Of a stretch of DNA of 18,590 bases, positions 8,258-15,435 are shown piece by piece (the first letter of the stretch is position 1; each line of letters begins with the position of its first letter). The stretch covers positions 166,101 to 184,690 of the forward strand of contig NZ_ML142860.1 of assembly GCF_004138495.1 (NCBI RefSeq), read 5' to 3'. A program made the translations under genes and the position numbers. The notes beneath the pieces are model-generated. The model worked only from the letters and a program-made list of their open reading frames with translations, did no database searches and had not been told where the DNA came from. The DNA comes from Phytoactinopolyspora endophytica (lineage in GTDB: Bacteria > Actinomycetota > Actinomycetes > Jiangellales > Jiangellaceae).

Positions 8258-8264
8258 AAGGTGG
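8258..8264 (+). promoter_or_regulatory. Ribosome-binding site deciding the rhomboid start
   Basis: AAGGTGG, one mismatch from AAGGAGG, lies 5 nt before GTG at 8270. The longer ATG start at 8210 has no comparable site and adds 20 residues without family character. Confidence 0.65.
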
Positions 8265-8269
8265 TAGAT

Positions 8270-8863
8270 GTGAGTTCGCCTGGCCAGATCGAAAGACGGG
8301 GCACGCCGTCCCCGCTGGTGGCCTTGATCCCCGTGGTAGGGATACTGGCCTTGATGTGGGCGCAGGAGATCGTCGATCTACTGCCCGGCGTGGATCTCGA
8401 CCAGTACGGCATCAGACCACGCAGCGCCGAAGGGCTGGTCGGTGTCGTGACGGCGCCGTTCCTGCATGGTGGCTTCGACCACTTGATCGCCAACAGCGGC
8501 GCGTTCTTGATACTGGGCAGCCTGGTCGCGCTGACGACCAAGAAATTCTGGCCGGTGACCGTCGGTGTGGCACTGCTCGGCGGGTTGGGAACGTGGCTCG
8601 TAGCGGGTGCCAACACCAACCACATCGGCGCCAGTGGCCTCGTCTACGGTTTCGCGGCCTTCCTCGTCGCGTGGGGTGTACTCACGCGCAAGGTGCTGAG
8701 CATTCTGGTCTCAGTTGTCGTGGTGCTGATGTACGGAGGATTCGTCGTCGGCGTCTTGCCGGGCCAGACAGGCATCTCATGGCAAGGGCATCTCTTCGGC
8801 GCGCTCGCCGGACTGCTGATGGCATTCGTGCTACGACGAGACCGGGCCCCGGCGCGCGGGTAG
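8270..8863 (+). CDS. Rhomboid-family intramembrane serine protease
   Basis: A 197-residue polytopic membrane protein (about six hydrophobic segments) with the rhomboid catalytic dyad: GASG in HIGASGLVYGF (Ser122) and the His of WQGHLFGALAG (His174). The oxyanion motif HxxxN is also present in LHGGFDHLIANS (His71, Asn75). Rhomboids cleave transmembrane helices within the bilayer; the substrate here is unknown. Start chosen at GTG 8270 because of AAGGTGG 5 nt upstream; an upstream ATG at 8210 is possible but less likely. It is followed by a strong hairpin and converges on the small zinc-ribbon gene. Confidence 0.9.
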   Translation: MSSPGQIERRGTPSPLVALIPVVGILALMWAQEIVDLLPGVDLDQYGIRPRSAEGLVGVVTAPFLHGGFDHLIANSGAFLILGSLVALTTKKFWPVTVGVALLGGLGTWLVAGANTNHIGASGLVYGFAAFLVAWGVLTRKVLSILVSVVVVLMYGGFVVGVLPGQTGISWQGHLFGALAGLLMAFVLRRDRAPARG

Positions 8864-8931
8864 CGCGAACGGCGAAGCCGCCGGGCTGGCGTGCCCGGGC
8901 AACCTGGCTGGCGGCGTTGTCGTGTTCTCGA

Positions 8932-8949
8932 CGCACCGACCTCGGTGCG
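8932..8949. terminator. Likely bidirectional terminator between convergent genes
   Basis: CGCACCG-ACCT-CGGTGCG is a perfect 7-bp stem with a 4-nt loop in the 229-nt gap between the rhomboid gene (plus) and the small zinc-ribbon gene (minus). On the plus strand it is followed by a pyrimidine-rich stretch (CTTGACTCCTCT). Position between two converging stops and symmetry support a terminator role. Apart from this the gap shows no coding signal; GC-rich short palindromes occur near 8868-8900. Confidence 0.6.
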
Positions 8950-9092
8950 CTTGACTCCTCTGCCTTGCCCTCCAGGCGCCCGGACCCGCTCATTCCTCCG
9001 ACGGCCCCAGTTCTGTGCGACCTGCTCTGTGCCGGGCTCCCATGAATCGGAGTCGGTACGTCTGAGACAGGTCGCCTTCGGTTGAGTCTCGC

Positions 9093-9302
9093 TCAGCTCT
9101 CCGAGGGCTGCTCGGTGAGTCGAGAGGTCTCGTCGTGCCACTCCAGCGCCTTGGGGCGGAGCTTAGCCTCGAACTTGCGGCCGTGGTGGCCACAGAAGAG
9201 GAGTTCTCCCTGATCGAGCACTGCGCGGATATAAGCCTGTGCACTGCAACTGTCGCAGCGGTCGGCAGCGTTCAACGGCTTGGTCGCGAGAGTAGCTGTC
9301 AC
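9093..9302 (-). CDS. Small Cys/His zinc-ribbon-like protein (DUF7455-type, tentative)
   Basis: A 69-residue cytosolic protein with four potential zinc ligands: RCDSC (Cys16, Cys19) and FCGHH (Cys37, His40), separated by a short beta-hairpin-like stretch YIRAVLDQGELL, then a charged helix and the conserved-looking WHDETSRL. It resembles a small actinobacterial family that I believe is catalogued as DUF7455; no function is known to me. The GTG start at 9302 is preferred over an upstream ATG at 9332 because AGGAAGG (9312-9318) lies 9 nt before it. Upstream is a match to a SigR/SigH-type promoter, suggesting induction by thiol-oxidative stress (inference). In Streptomyces a small hypothetical gene lies between hrdB and parE in, as I recall, the same arrangement. 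Confidence 0.82.
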   Translation of the reverse strand: MTATLATKPLNAADRCDSCSAQAYIRAVLDQGELLFCGHHGRKFEAKLRPKALEWHDETSRLTEQPSES

Positions 9303-9368
9303 GGTCGCGCACCTTCCTAATCGGCGGGCCACTCCGGGGTACGGGTGGTCATGTCATGCATCCGTACC

Positions 9369-9394
9369 AACATGAAATCACCTAAAGAAGTTCC
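9369..9394 (-). promoter_or_regulatory. SigR/SigH-type ECF promoter match upstream of zinc-ribbon gene
   Basis: Read on the minus strand the site is GGAAC (9394-9390), an 18-nt spacer, then GTT (9371-9369). This fits the known SigR/SigH consensus GGAA(T/C)-N18-GTT of actinobacterial redox-stress sigma factors; SigE-type promoters are similar. It would give a leader of roughly 55-60 nt before the GTG at 9302. The match is by eye. Confidence 0.5.
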
Positions 9395-9617
9395 CTGTAC
9401 CGCGCCACGGGATGGTTCGCTCTACGCGTACAGATCTGTGCGTGATACTCACCACACGTGATGGGTGGCGAACTTCCACGGCCCCGTTGCCGTGTCCATA
9501 TAATGACATGATTTGTCTCAAAATGCATCCATCGGCCGTTCCCGCTGTGTGGTGACGGTCCCGGTCGGCCGTCTGGGGCGATGTCCGTCTCCGACGCCAG
9601 GACCTTCGGCAGCGTGG

Positions 9618-9634
9618 CAGTCAGGAGTTGACTG
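9618..9634. promoter_or_regulatory. Perfect inverted repeat CAGTCA-N5-TGACTG, candidate operator
   Basis: Two exact 6-bp arms separated by 5 nt, centred about 80 nt before the parE start and 10 nt before a -10-like TATGCT. Size and symmetry suit a dimeric repressor site; an RNA hairpin is the alternative. No regulator can be named. Confidence 0.4.
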
Positions 9635-9690
9635 GGTCCGGGACTATGCTGGCAACGGCCGGCGTTGATCGTGCGCCGGACGAGCGACGT

Positions 9691-9697
9691 AAGGAGG
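9691..9697 (+). promoter_or_regulatory. Consensus Shine-Dalgarno deciding the parE start
   Basis: AAGGAGG, a full consensus site, lies 8 nt before GTG at 9706. An in-frame start at 9628 would add 26 residues without family similarity and is rejected. Confidence 0.8.
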
Positions 9698-9705
9698 ATC
9701 GCGCC

Positions 9706-11802
9706 GTGACCGGGCAGACCGCAGCGACCGGCCGAGGCAGTGACTACACCGCGCGCCATCTCTCGGTGCTCGAAGGACTTGAAGCGGTCCGCAAACGGCC
9801 TGGCATGTACATCGGCTCCACTGACGCTCGTGGGTTGATGCACTGCCTGTGGGAGATCATCGACAACGCGGTCGACGAGGCACTCGGCGGTTACTGTGAC
9901 CGCGTCGACGTGGTGCTTCGTGCCGATGGTTCGGCTGAGATACGCGACAACGGCCGTGGCATTCCGGTCGACATGCACAGCAAGTCCGGTCTATCGGGTG
10001 TCGAGGTCGTCTTCACCAAGCTGCACGCGGGCGGGAAGTTCGGCGGTGGCTCCTACGCGGCGACGGGTGGCTTGCACGGCGTCGGCGCCAGCGTCGTGAA
10101 TGCGCTGTCGCAACGCATCGATGTCGAGGTCGACCGAGATGGTCGTACGCATGCGATGTCGTTCCGCCGGGGCGAGCCGGGGGAGTACTCGGGTGAGGGA
10201 CCCGACGCACCGTTCCGGCCGTTCACCGACCACTCGGAGCTGCGCATCGCCGGGAAGGTGGCCAAGCGCATCACCGGCACGCGCGTGCGGTTCTGGGCGG
10301 ACAAGCAGATCTTCCTCCGGGACGCTGACTACGAATGGGACGACATCGTCTCGCGTGCGCGGCAGACGTCGTATCTGATCCCGGGTCTCGAGCTGGTGGT
10401 GCGCGACGAGCGCGGAGACACGCCGGTAGAGGAGAAGTTCCGCCACGACGGAGGGATCAGCGAGTTCGTCGAGTACCTGAGCCCGGGCGCCTCGGTCACC
10501 GACGTGCTCCGGCTGACCGGTCGCGACGTGTTCCGCGAGACGGTACCGGTTCTCGACGACGATGGTCAGCTGGTCTCCAAGGACACGGAGCGCACCTGCG
10601 AGGTGGATGTCGCATTGCGCTGGGACACCGGCTACGACACCGTCTCTCGCTCGTTCGTGAACGTCATCGCCACACCCAAGGGCGGCACGCACGTCGCGGG
10701 CTTCGAGCAGGGCCTGATCAAGGTGCTGCGGGACCAGGTCAAGGCGAATGCGCGACGTCTGAAGGCCGGGAACGACAAGATCGAGAAGGACGACGTCCTC
10801 GAAGGTCTGACCTCGGTGGTCACGGTTCGGCTGGATGAGCCGCAGTTCGAAGGGCAGACCAAAGAGGTCCTAGGAACGTCCGCGGTGCGTTCGATCGTCG
10901 CGGGTGTGGTGGAGCGCGAGATGAAGGCGTTCCTGACCTCGACCAAGCGGAACGAGAAGCCGCAGGCCGCGGCGGTGCTGGAGAAAGTGGTCTCCGCGGC
11001 TAAGGCCCGGGTGGCCGCGCGGCTGCACAAGGAGACCGTCCGGCGCAAGAACGCGCTGGAGACCAGCACGCTGCCGACCAAGCTGGTGGACTGTCGTTCG
11101 ACCAGCCTTGACCGTTCCGAGTTGTTCATCGTCGAGGGAGATTCGGCGCTGGGCACCGGTCGTTCCGCTCGTGACGCCGAGTTCCAGGCACTCTTGCCGA
11201 TCCGCGGCAAAATCCTGAACGTGCAGAAGGCGTCCGTCGGCGACATGCTGAAGAACGCCGAGTGCGCGGCGATCATCCAGGTGCTGGGCGCGGGCAGCGG
11301 CCGTACATTCGCCTTGGAGCAAGCGCGCTACGGCAAGGTGATCATCCTGGCCGACGCCGACGTGGACGGCGCGCACATCCGGACTCTGCTCATCACGCTG
11401 TTCTTCCGCTATATGCGTCCGTACGTGGAGGCCGGGCGGCTGTTCGCCGCGGTGCCACCGTTGCACCGGTTCGAGCTGATCAACCCCAAGAAGGGGCAGG
11501 ACAAGTACATCTACACCTATACCGACGCCGAGATGCAGCGGGTGACTCTCGACCTGCAGCGCAAGGGTGTCCGGTTCAAGGAGCCGCCACAGCGTTACAA
11601 GGGCCTGGGTGAGATGGACGCCGATCAGCTCGCCGAGACCACGATGGATCCGCGCCAGCGTCGGCTGCGGCGGATCACCGCGGCCGACGCTGAAGCCGCG
11701 GAGCGTGTCTTCGAACTGCTCATGGGCAACGAGGTCGCGCCCCGCAAGGAGTTCATCGTCGCGGGTGCGGCGGAGCTGGACCGCGAGCGCATCGACACCT
11801 GA
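9706..11802 (+). CDS. parE: DNA topoisomerase IV subunit B (ParE; type IIA, GyrB-like)
   Basis: A 698-residue ATPase subunit of a type IIA topoisomerase, which decatenates or relaxes DNA with a ParC/GyrA-like partner not in this window. GHKL ATPase: EIIDNAVDEAL (Glu50 base, Asn54), DNGRGIP (from Asp81), lid GGLHGVGASVVNALS; transducer with QTKEVLGT (Lys386); TOPRIM domain EGDSALGTGRSARD (Glu477) and DADVDGAHIRTLL (Asp550, 552, 554); C-terminal QRYKGLGEMDADQLAETTMDP. EGDSALG and GKILNVQKASVGDMLKNAE are features of the second, ParE-type B subunit of actinobacteria, whereas the main GyrB typically has EGDSAGGSA. Linkage to sigA matches my recollection of the Streptomyces hrdB-parE locus. The start is set by AAGGAGG. 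The MFS gene follows after 32 nt. Confidence 0.92.
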   Translation: MTGQTAATGRGSDYTARHLSVLEGLEAVRKRPGMYIGSTDARGLMHCLWEIIDNAVDEALGGYCDRVDVVLRADGSAEIRDNGRGIPVDMHSKSGLSGVEVVFTKLHAGGKFGGGSYAATGGLHGVGASVVNALSQRIDVEVDRDGRTHAMSFRRGEPGEYSGEGPDAPFRPFTDHSELRIAGKVAKRITGTRVRFWADKQIFLRDADYEWDDIVSRARQTSYLIPGLELVVRDERGDTPVEEKFRHDGGISEFVEYLSPGASVTDVLRLTGRDVFRETVPVLDDDGQLVSKDTERTCEVDVALRWDTGYDTVSRSFVNVIATPKGGTHVAGFEQGLIKVLRDQVKANARRLKAGNDKIEKDDVLEGLTSVVTVRLDEPQFEGQTKEVLGTSAVRSIVAGVVEREMKAFLTSTKRNEKPQAAAVLEKVVSAAKARVAARLHKETVRRKNALETSTLPTKLVDCRSTSLDRSELFIVEGDSALGTGRSARDAEFQALLPIRGKILNVQKASVGDMLKNAECAAIIQVLGAGSGRTFALEQARYGKVIILADADVDGAHIRTLLITLFFRYMRPYVEAGRLFAAVPPLHRFELINPKKGQDKYIYTYTDAEMQRVTLDLQRKGVRFKEPPQRYKGLGEMDADQLAETTMDPRQRRLRRITAADAEAAERVFELLMGNEVAPRKEFIVAGAAELDRERIDT

Positions 11803-11834
11803 GCGATCTGCTTCGTCTGGCACACTGAGAGCCG

Positions 11835-13010
11835 ATGTCACAACAGATCAGTCTGTGGTCCATAGGACCGTCGGTGTACCTGCCGTCGCTGTTGTTCGGC
11901 ATCGGTCAAGGCGCCATCGCCCCCGTCATCGCGCTCTCAGCCCGCGATCTCGGCGCCTCGGTGCCCACCGCCAGCCTGGTCGTCGCGATGCTGGGGATCG
12001 GCCAGATCGCCGGCGACCTGCCGGCCGGCATGCTGGCGGTACGGGTGGGCGAGCGCCGGGCGATGCTCCTGGCGACCGCTGTGTCCGCGGGCGCACTGGT
12101 GATGTGCATCGTCGCGACGACGGTCTGGGTGCTGGCCCTGGCGATCGCCATCCTCGGCATGGCAGCGTCGGTCTGGGGCTTGGCACGGCACGCGTACCTG
12201 ACCGAGGTCGTGCCGTTCCCGTTGCGTGCCCGGGCGTTGTCCACCCTAGGCGGTACGCAACGGATCGGGATGTTCATCGGGCCGTTCGCCGGCGCAGGGG
12301 TCATGAGCTGGACAGGCACCGACGGCGCCTATTGGGTGCACCTGGTCGCCGCCGCCTTGGCCGCCGGTCTGCTGCTGGCACTGCCCGCACCGCCGGCTCC
12401 GGCGTCGACGACGCCGGTCGGCCTCGACAGCACCGCTGAGATCATCCGGCGGCACCTCCCGGTGCTGCGGACGCTCGGAGTGGGAGCGCTGATGGTGGGA
12501 GCCGTCCGGGCGTCGCGACAGGTCGTCGTGCCGCTGTGGGCTGATCACATCGGTCTGGATCCCGCGACCACCAGCGTGATCTTCGGCCTGTCCGGCGCAG
12601 TGGACATGCTGCTGTTCTATCCGGCCGGGATGGCCATGGACCGGCTCGGCCGCCGCTGGGTCGTGGTGCCGTCGATGCTGGTACTGGGGCTGGCGCACCT
12701 GGTCCTACCGCTAGCCCACAGCACGGCCGCCCTGACTGCGGTCGCGCTGGGGATGGGGTTGGGCAACGGCATGGGCAGCGGCATCATCATGACCATCGGT
12801 TCCGACGTCTCGCCGACGGCGAGCCGTGCCACGTTCCTGGGGGCCTGGCGCCTCTGCGCCGACATGGGCAACGGAGCAGGACCGTTGGTGATCAGCGCGA
12901 TCACGGCGGCTGCGGCGTTGGCTCCGGCAGTGCTGGCGATGGGCGGCGTCGCCGGTCTGGCAGCGCTGGCCATGGGCTACTGGATCCCCCGCTACGGGAA
13001 CCGGGCGTGA
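11835..13010 (+). CDS. Major facilitator superfamily transporter
   Basis: A 391-residue integral membrane protein with about 12 hydrophobic segments in two halves joined by a polar loop (about 190-215, rich in Pro/Ala/Thr). The first cytoplasmic loop AGMLAVRVGERRAML resembles the MFS loop 2-3 motif G-x3-D-R-x-G-R-R, and the same loop in the second half reads AGMAMDRLGRRWVVV, a better match. It probably exports a small molecule or drug by proton antiport; the substrate is unknown. It begins 32 nt after parE on the same strand and is probably co-transcribed. Only a weak GAGAG ribosome site precedes the ATG. Confidence 0.9.
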   Translation: MSQQISLWSIGPSVYLPSLLFGIGQGAIAPVIALSARDLGASVPTASLVVAMLGIGQIAGDLPAGMLAVRVGERRAMLLATAVSAGALVMCIVATTVWVLALAIAILGMAASVWGLARHAYLTEVVPFPLRARALSTLGGTQRIGMFIGPFAGAGVMSWTGTDGAYWVHLVAAALAAGLLLALPAPPAPASTTPVGLDSTAEIIRRHLPVLRTLGVGALMVGAVRASRQVVVPLWADHIGLDPATTSVIFGLSGAVDMLLFYPAGMAMDRLGRRWVVVPSMLVLGLAHLVLPLAHSTAALTAVALGMGLGNGMGSGIIMTIGSDVSPTASRATFLGAWRLCADMGNGAGPLVISAITAAAALAPAVLAMGGVAGLAALAMGYWIPRYGNRA

Positions 13011-13200
13011 GCCGGTGAGGTCACGCTCGGGGGCGACATCAGATATGACTCCGAGCATGAGTGCCGGCGGCGAGACGCACTAGCCGGCCGGGCGGACTAC
13101 AGTAGCGTGCCGACGGCGAGCGGATCCGCGGCCCTTCCCACGCTGTCTTTTCTGACGACATAATGACGCCCAACGAAGATCGACATGGCGGAGGCCGGCT
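13011..13200 (+). promoter_or_regulatory. Intergenic region before the metalloprotease gene
   Basis: This 190-nt spacer holds two weak inverted repeats that could end the parE-MFS transcript: GCTCGG (13025-13030) with CCGAGC (13051-13056), loop 20 nt, and GCCGGC (13063-13068) with GCCGGC (13083-13088), loop 14 nt. A TACAGT hexamer near 13098 and CATAAT at 13159-13164 are -10-like but lack matching -35 boxes. GGAGG at 13190-13194, 6 nt before ATG, is the ribosome site of the next gene. Confidence 0.35.
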
Positions 13201-15420
13201 ATGGGGTTGCGGCGACGATGGTTAGCCCTCGGCATCGCCGTCGTGACCGTAGCGGTTGGGGCGTTCATAATCGTCGCGGTGGGGCAGAGGTCAGATGACG
13301 AGACTCCGTCGGACGCTCGTCAGCCAAGCCCTCATGAGGCGGTGACACCAGAGTCGACCCCTCATGAGGTGATGACGCCAGGACCGACGGCCACCGGCTC
13401 GGCGTGGCCCCAGCGGACGGTATCCGACGAGCCGACGGCGTGGGACGCGTTGCACGAGCGACGGCTGGACGAGGGCGTGACCACGCAGCTGGCGCTGGAT
13501 GCCTTCGCCACGTTGATCGCACCGATTCCGGGCGGGACCGCCGCCGAAACGGGTGACATCGGCACGGTGTCGGGTACACCCGCTGTGGTCTGGATGCTAG
13601 GCCAGTGGGACGAGCTGACCGAGGCGCAGCAGGACGCTTTCCATCTCGAGGTGTACGGACAAGAGCGCGGGGCCGGTACTCGACGGCCGCTGGGAGGTGC
13701 GGCACCCGTGCGAGCCGCGCCTGTAGGCGACCTCGACGATACGGACCGCGACGTGGATCTTGAGGACGAGCTGCGGCCGATCGTCGAGGCCATTGAGAAT
13801 GACTTTGCGGAACGGTCCGGCATCCTGATGCCGGACGAGCTGACGGTTCGGGTCAGCGCCGTTGCGAAATCTGAGAATCCTAGAGCGGCGGCAGCGGCAG
13901 CGGCAGCGCCTGGGGCTCCCGGTGACCCAGAACGGGCGTCGGCGTGTGTGGTCACCTTCTACCCGCTCGGCACTGACCTTCGCTTGTCAGGGGACGAACA
14001 CGAGTTTCGCCAGTTCATCAGCATCGTCGCGCACGAGCTGTACCACTGCCACCAGTTCGGCGTCGCTGAACGGCGCGCTGGCGGGGATGTCATCGGTGCG
14101 CGGCATTTGAGGGCCGGTGTCCCGAGCTGGATCTCGGAAGGCACCGCCCAGTGGGCCGGGAACTGGTACGCGCAGCAGCGATTCGAAGACCTCCTCACCG
14201 AGGACACCTGGTGGGTGACCTACCTCGATTGGTCCGAGAAAGACAGCGCAGCGGCTCCCACCACGAGGTCGCTGTACGAGCTCAGCTACGACGCGGTCGG
14301 TTTCTACTCCCACATCGCGGAGCGCGCAGACGCAAGCAGGATCTGGGGCGTGCTCGACGATGCCTACCTCGCGAGCGCGATCGACGACGATGACGCCTTC
14401 ACCATCCTGGTGGATCGTAGCGATCCGTCTTTGTTGAGCACGTGGGCGGCGAGTTTCTTCCACGACTCGTCGATGGGGGAGATCTGGCAGGTGAGGGGGC
14501 CTGGCCTGCCAGATCTCGACCCGCCGCCGGTGCCCCAGCTCGGAGACATATCGGCAGGTGGGGGCCCAGAGCTGACCCGCGACGGGGATCGGACGCCGGG
14601 AGTGGTCCGCGGGCGCCTGGTAGTCACGGACTCGTCAGCGGAAGTCTTCACGGTAACGGCCCGCGGACATGGCGCCGTTCAATGGAACGGAAGCGGTAAG
14701 AACCGCTCGCAGCAGTTCACCGCGCCCGGCGTCGACCCGGGCGACGCCCCTTTCGAACAGTGGTATTGCTCCGCGGAGGACTGTCAATGTGTCCGGGACG
14801 GAGCGGCCGACCGATCGACGCCGGTCAGCGTGGAAGAGCTTGAATCTGCGAAGTCGGTCGCCGTCGCATTGGCCAATGACGCAGGAGAAGACGTATGGAT
14901 TCAGTTTTCGGGCGACACGATCGACGACTTCTGCAACCGGCTCGAAGATCCAGGCGGGAGACCACGGGACGATATCGACGATGACAGCGGGGAGGCCGTC
15001 TCGTTGGACTGTGACACGGTTCGCGACGTGGTCAGCGAGGTCGTCGAGCCGCGCAAGGGCAGACCGATCGTGCCTGGCACGCCAGAAGATGCTGACGCTG
15101 TCGGGAAATCGAGATCGGTCTTCAGCAGTTGCCAGGTCGCGAGCAACTTCCGCATCGAGGTATCGACCGGTGATCTGGTCGCAGCGAATTTCACTGCGCG
15201 GCCGGCGAAGGAGCGCGACTGTGACGTCGAGGACGACGCGACGAATACCACCGACGAGGGAGTGTGCTCCTGGGCCGCAGACGTCATGGGCGGCATGTAT
15301 CGGAATGTCGGCGTGACCGGGCAAGGGCTGACGCTCACCATGGTCCGCGCCGGCACGAATGAGAGCTTGGACGATGACGCCATCGACCTGCTCGCAGAGG
15401 TGCACAGCGAGCTCTCATGA
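13201..15420 (+). CDS. Membrane-anchored exported protein with gluzincin-like HELYH motif
   Basis: A 739-residue protein I cannot assign to a named family. An RRR plus hydrophobic stretch (about 4-28) is a signal anchor; there is no lipobox Cys. A Pro/Thr-rich linker with a 10-residue duplication follows (about 41-65). The central domain has SIVAHELYHCHQFG (His278, Glu279, His282) and, 31 residues on, SWISEGTAQWAGNWY (Glu313). HExxH followed by W-x-x-EG-x-A is the zinc-site layout of gluzincin peptidases, so an extracellular zinc protease is inferred. Residues 470-580 look beta-rich with CSAEDCQC (Cys523, 528, 530) and Cys578. The last 140 residues carry four Cys (604, 644, 674, 689) spaced somewhat like DUF3558-type actinobacterial lipoprotein domains (tentative). 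GGAGG 6 nt upstream supports the ATG. It converges on the ABC operon with 15 nt between stops. Confidence 0.8.
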   Translation: MGLRRRWLALGIAVVTVAVGAFIIVAVGQRSDDETPSDARQPSPHEAVTPESTPHEVMTPGPTATGSAWPQRTVSDEPTAWDALHERRLDEGVTTQLALDAFATLIAPIPGGTAAETGDIGTVSGTPAVVWMLGQWDELTEAQQDAFHLEVYGQERGAGTRRPLGGAAPVRAAPVGDLDDTDRDVDLEDELRPIVEAIENDFAERSGILMPDELTVRVSAVAKSENPRAAAAAAAAPGAPGDPERASACVVTFYPLGTDLRLSGDEHEFRQFISIVAHELYHCHQFGVAERRAGGDVIGARHLRAGVPSWISEGTAQWAGNWYAQQRFEDLLTEDTWWVTYLDWSEKDSAAAPTTRSLYELSYDAVGFYSHIAERADASRIWGVLDDAYLASAIDDDDAFTILVDRSDPSLLSTWAASFFHDSSMGEIWQVRGPGLPDLDPPPVPQLGDISAGGGPELTRDGDRTPGVVRGRLVVTDSSAEVFTVTARGHGAVQWNGSGKNRSQQFTAPGVDPGDAPFEQWYCSAEDCQCVRDGAADRSTPVSVEELESAKSVAVALANDAGEDVWIQFSGDTIDDFCNRLEDPGGRPRDDIDDDSGEAVSLDCDTVRDVVSEVVEPRKGRPIVPGTPEDADAVGKSRSVFSSCQVASNFRIEVSTGDLVAANFTARPAKERDCDVEDDATNTTDEGVCSWAADVMGGMYRNVGVTGQGLTLTMVRAGTNESLDDDAIDLLAEVHSELS
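13329..13388 (+). repeat. Tandem 30-bp duplication in the metalloprotease linker
   Basis: Two adjacent 30-bp units begin with the same CCCTCATGAGG and continue with diverged but alignable sequence. They encode PHEAVTPEST and PHEVMTPGPT in the exposed linker after the membrane anchor. The frame is kept. Confidence 0.75.
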
Positions 15421-15435
15421 AGCTGCTCCGGCCGA

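Larger units (their letters stand above)
9303..9705. promoter_or_regulatory. 403-nt divergent regulatory region (zinc-ribbon gene / parE)
   Basis: No convincing gene lies here. Contents seen: the minus-strand ribosome site AGGAAGG (9312-9318); an ECF-type promoter match on the minus strand (9369-9394); relatively A/T-rich islands around 9361-9395 and 9498-9530, the latter with a perfect TATAAT at 9499-9504 on the plus strand but no -35 at proper distance; a 17-bp inverted repeat (9618-9634); a TATGCT -10-like hexamer (9645-9650); and the strong parE ribosome site. This is the most regulatory-rich intergenic stretch in the window. Confidence 0.55.

Noticed and set aside
9499..9504. Perfect TATAAT on the plus strand
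   Set aside because: No -35-like hexamer 16-18 nt upstream (TTCCAC is 19 nt away and poor) and it is about 200 nt from parE; kept only as a remark on the intergenic region.
12997..13022. GGAAC-N18-GTC resembling an ECF promoter before the metalloprotease gene
   Set aside because: The -10 is GTC rather than GTT, the -35 lies inside the MFS coding end, and the start codon is about 180 nt away.
15421..15435. Terminator between the metalloprotease and ABC operon stops
   Set aside because: Only 15 nt separate the stops. Nearby inverted repeats (for example CGGGC...GCCCG around 15440-15453) are inside the ATPase coding end and short, so no terminator is claimed.
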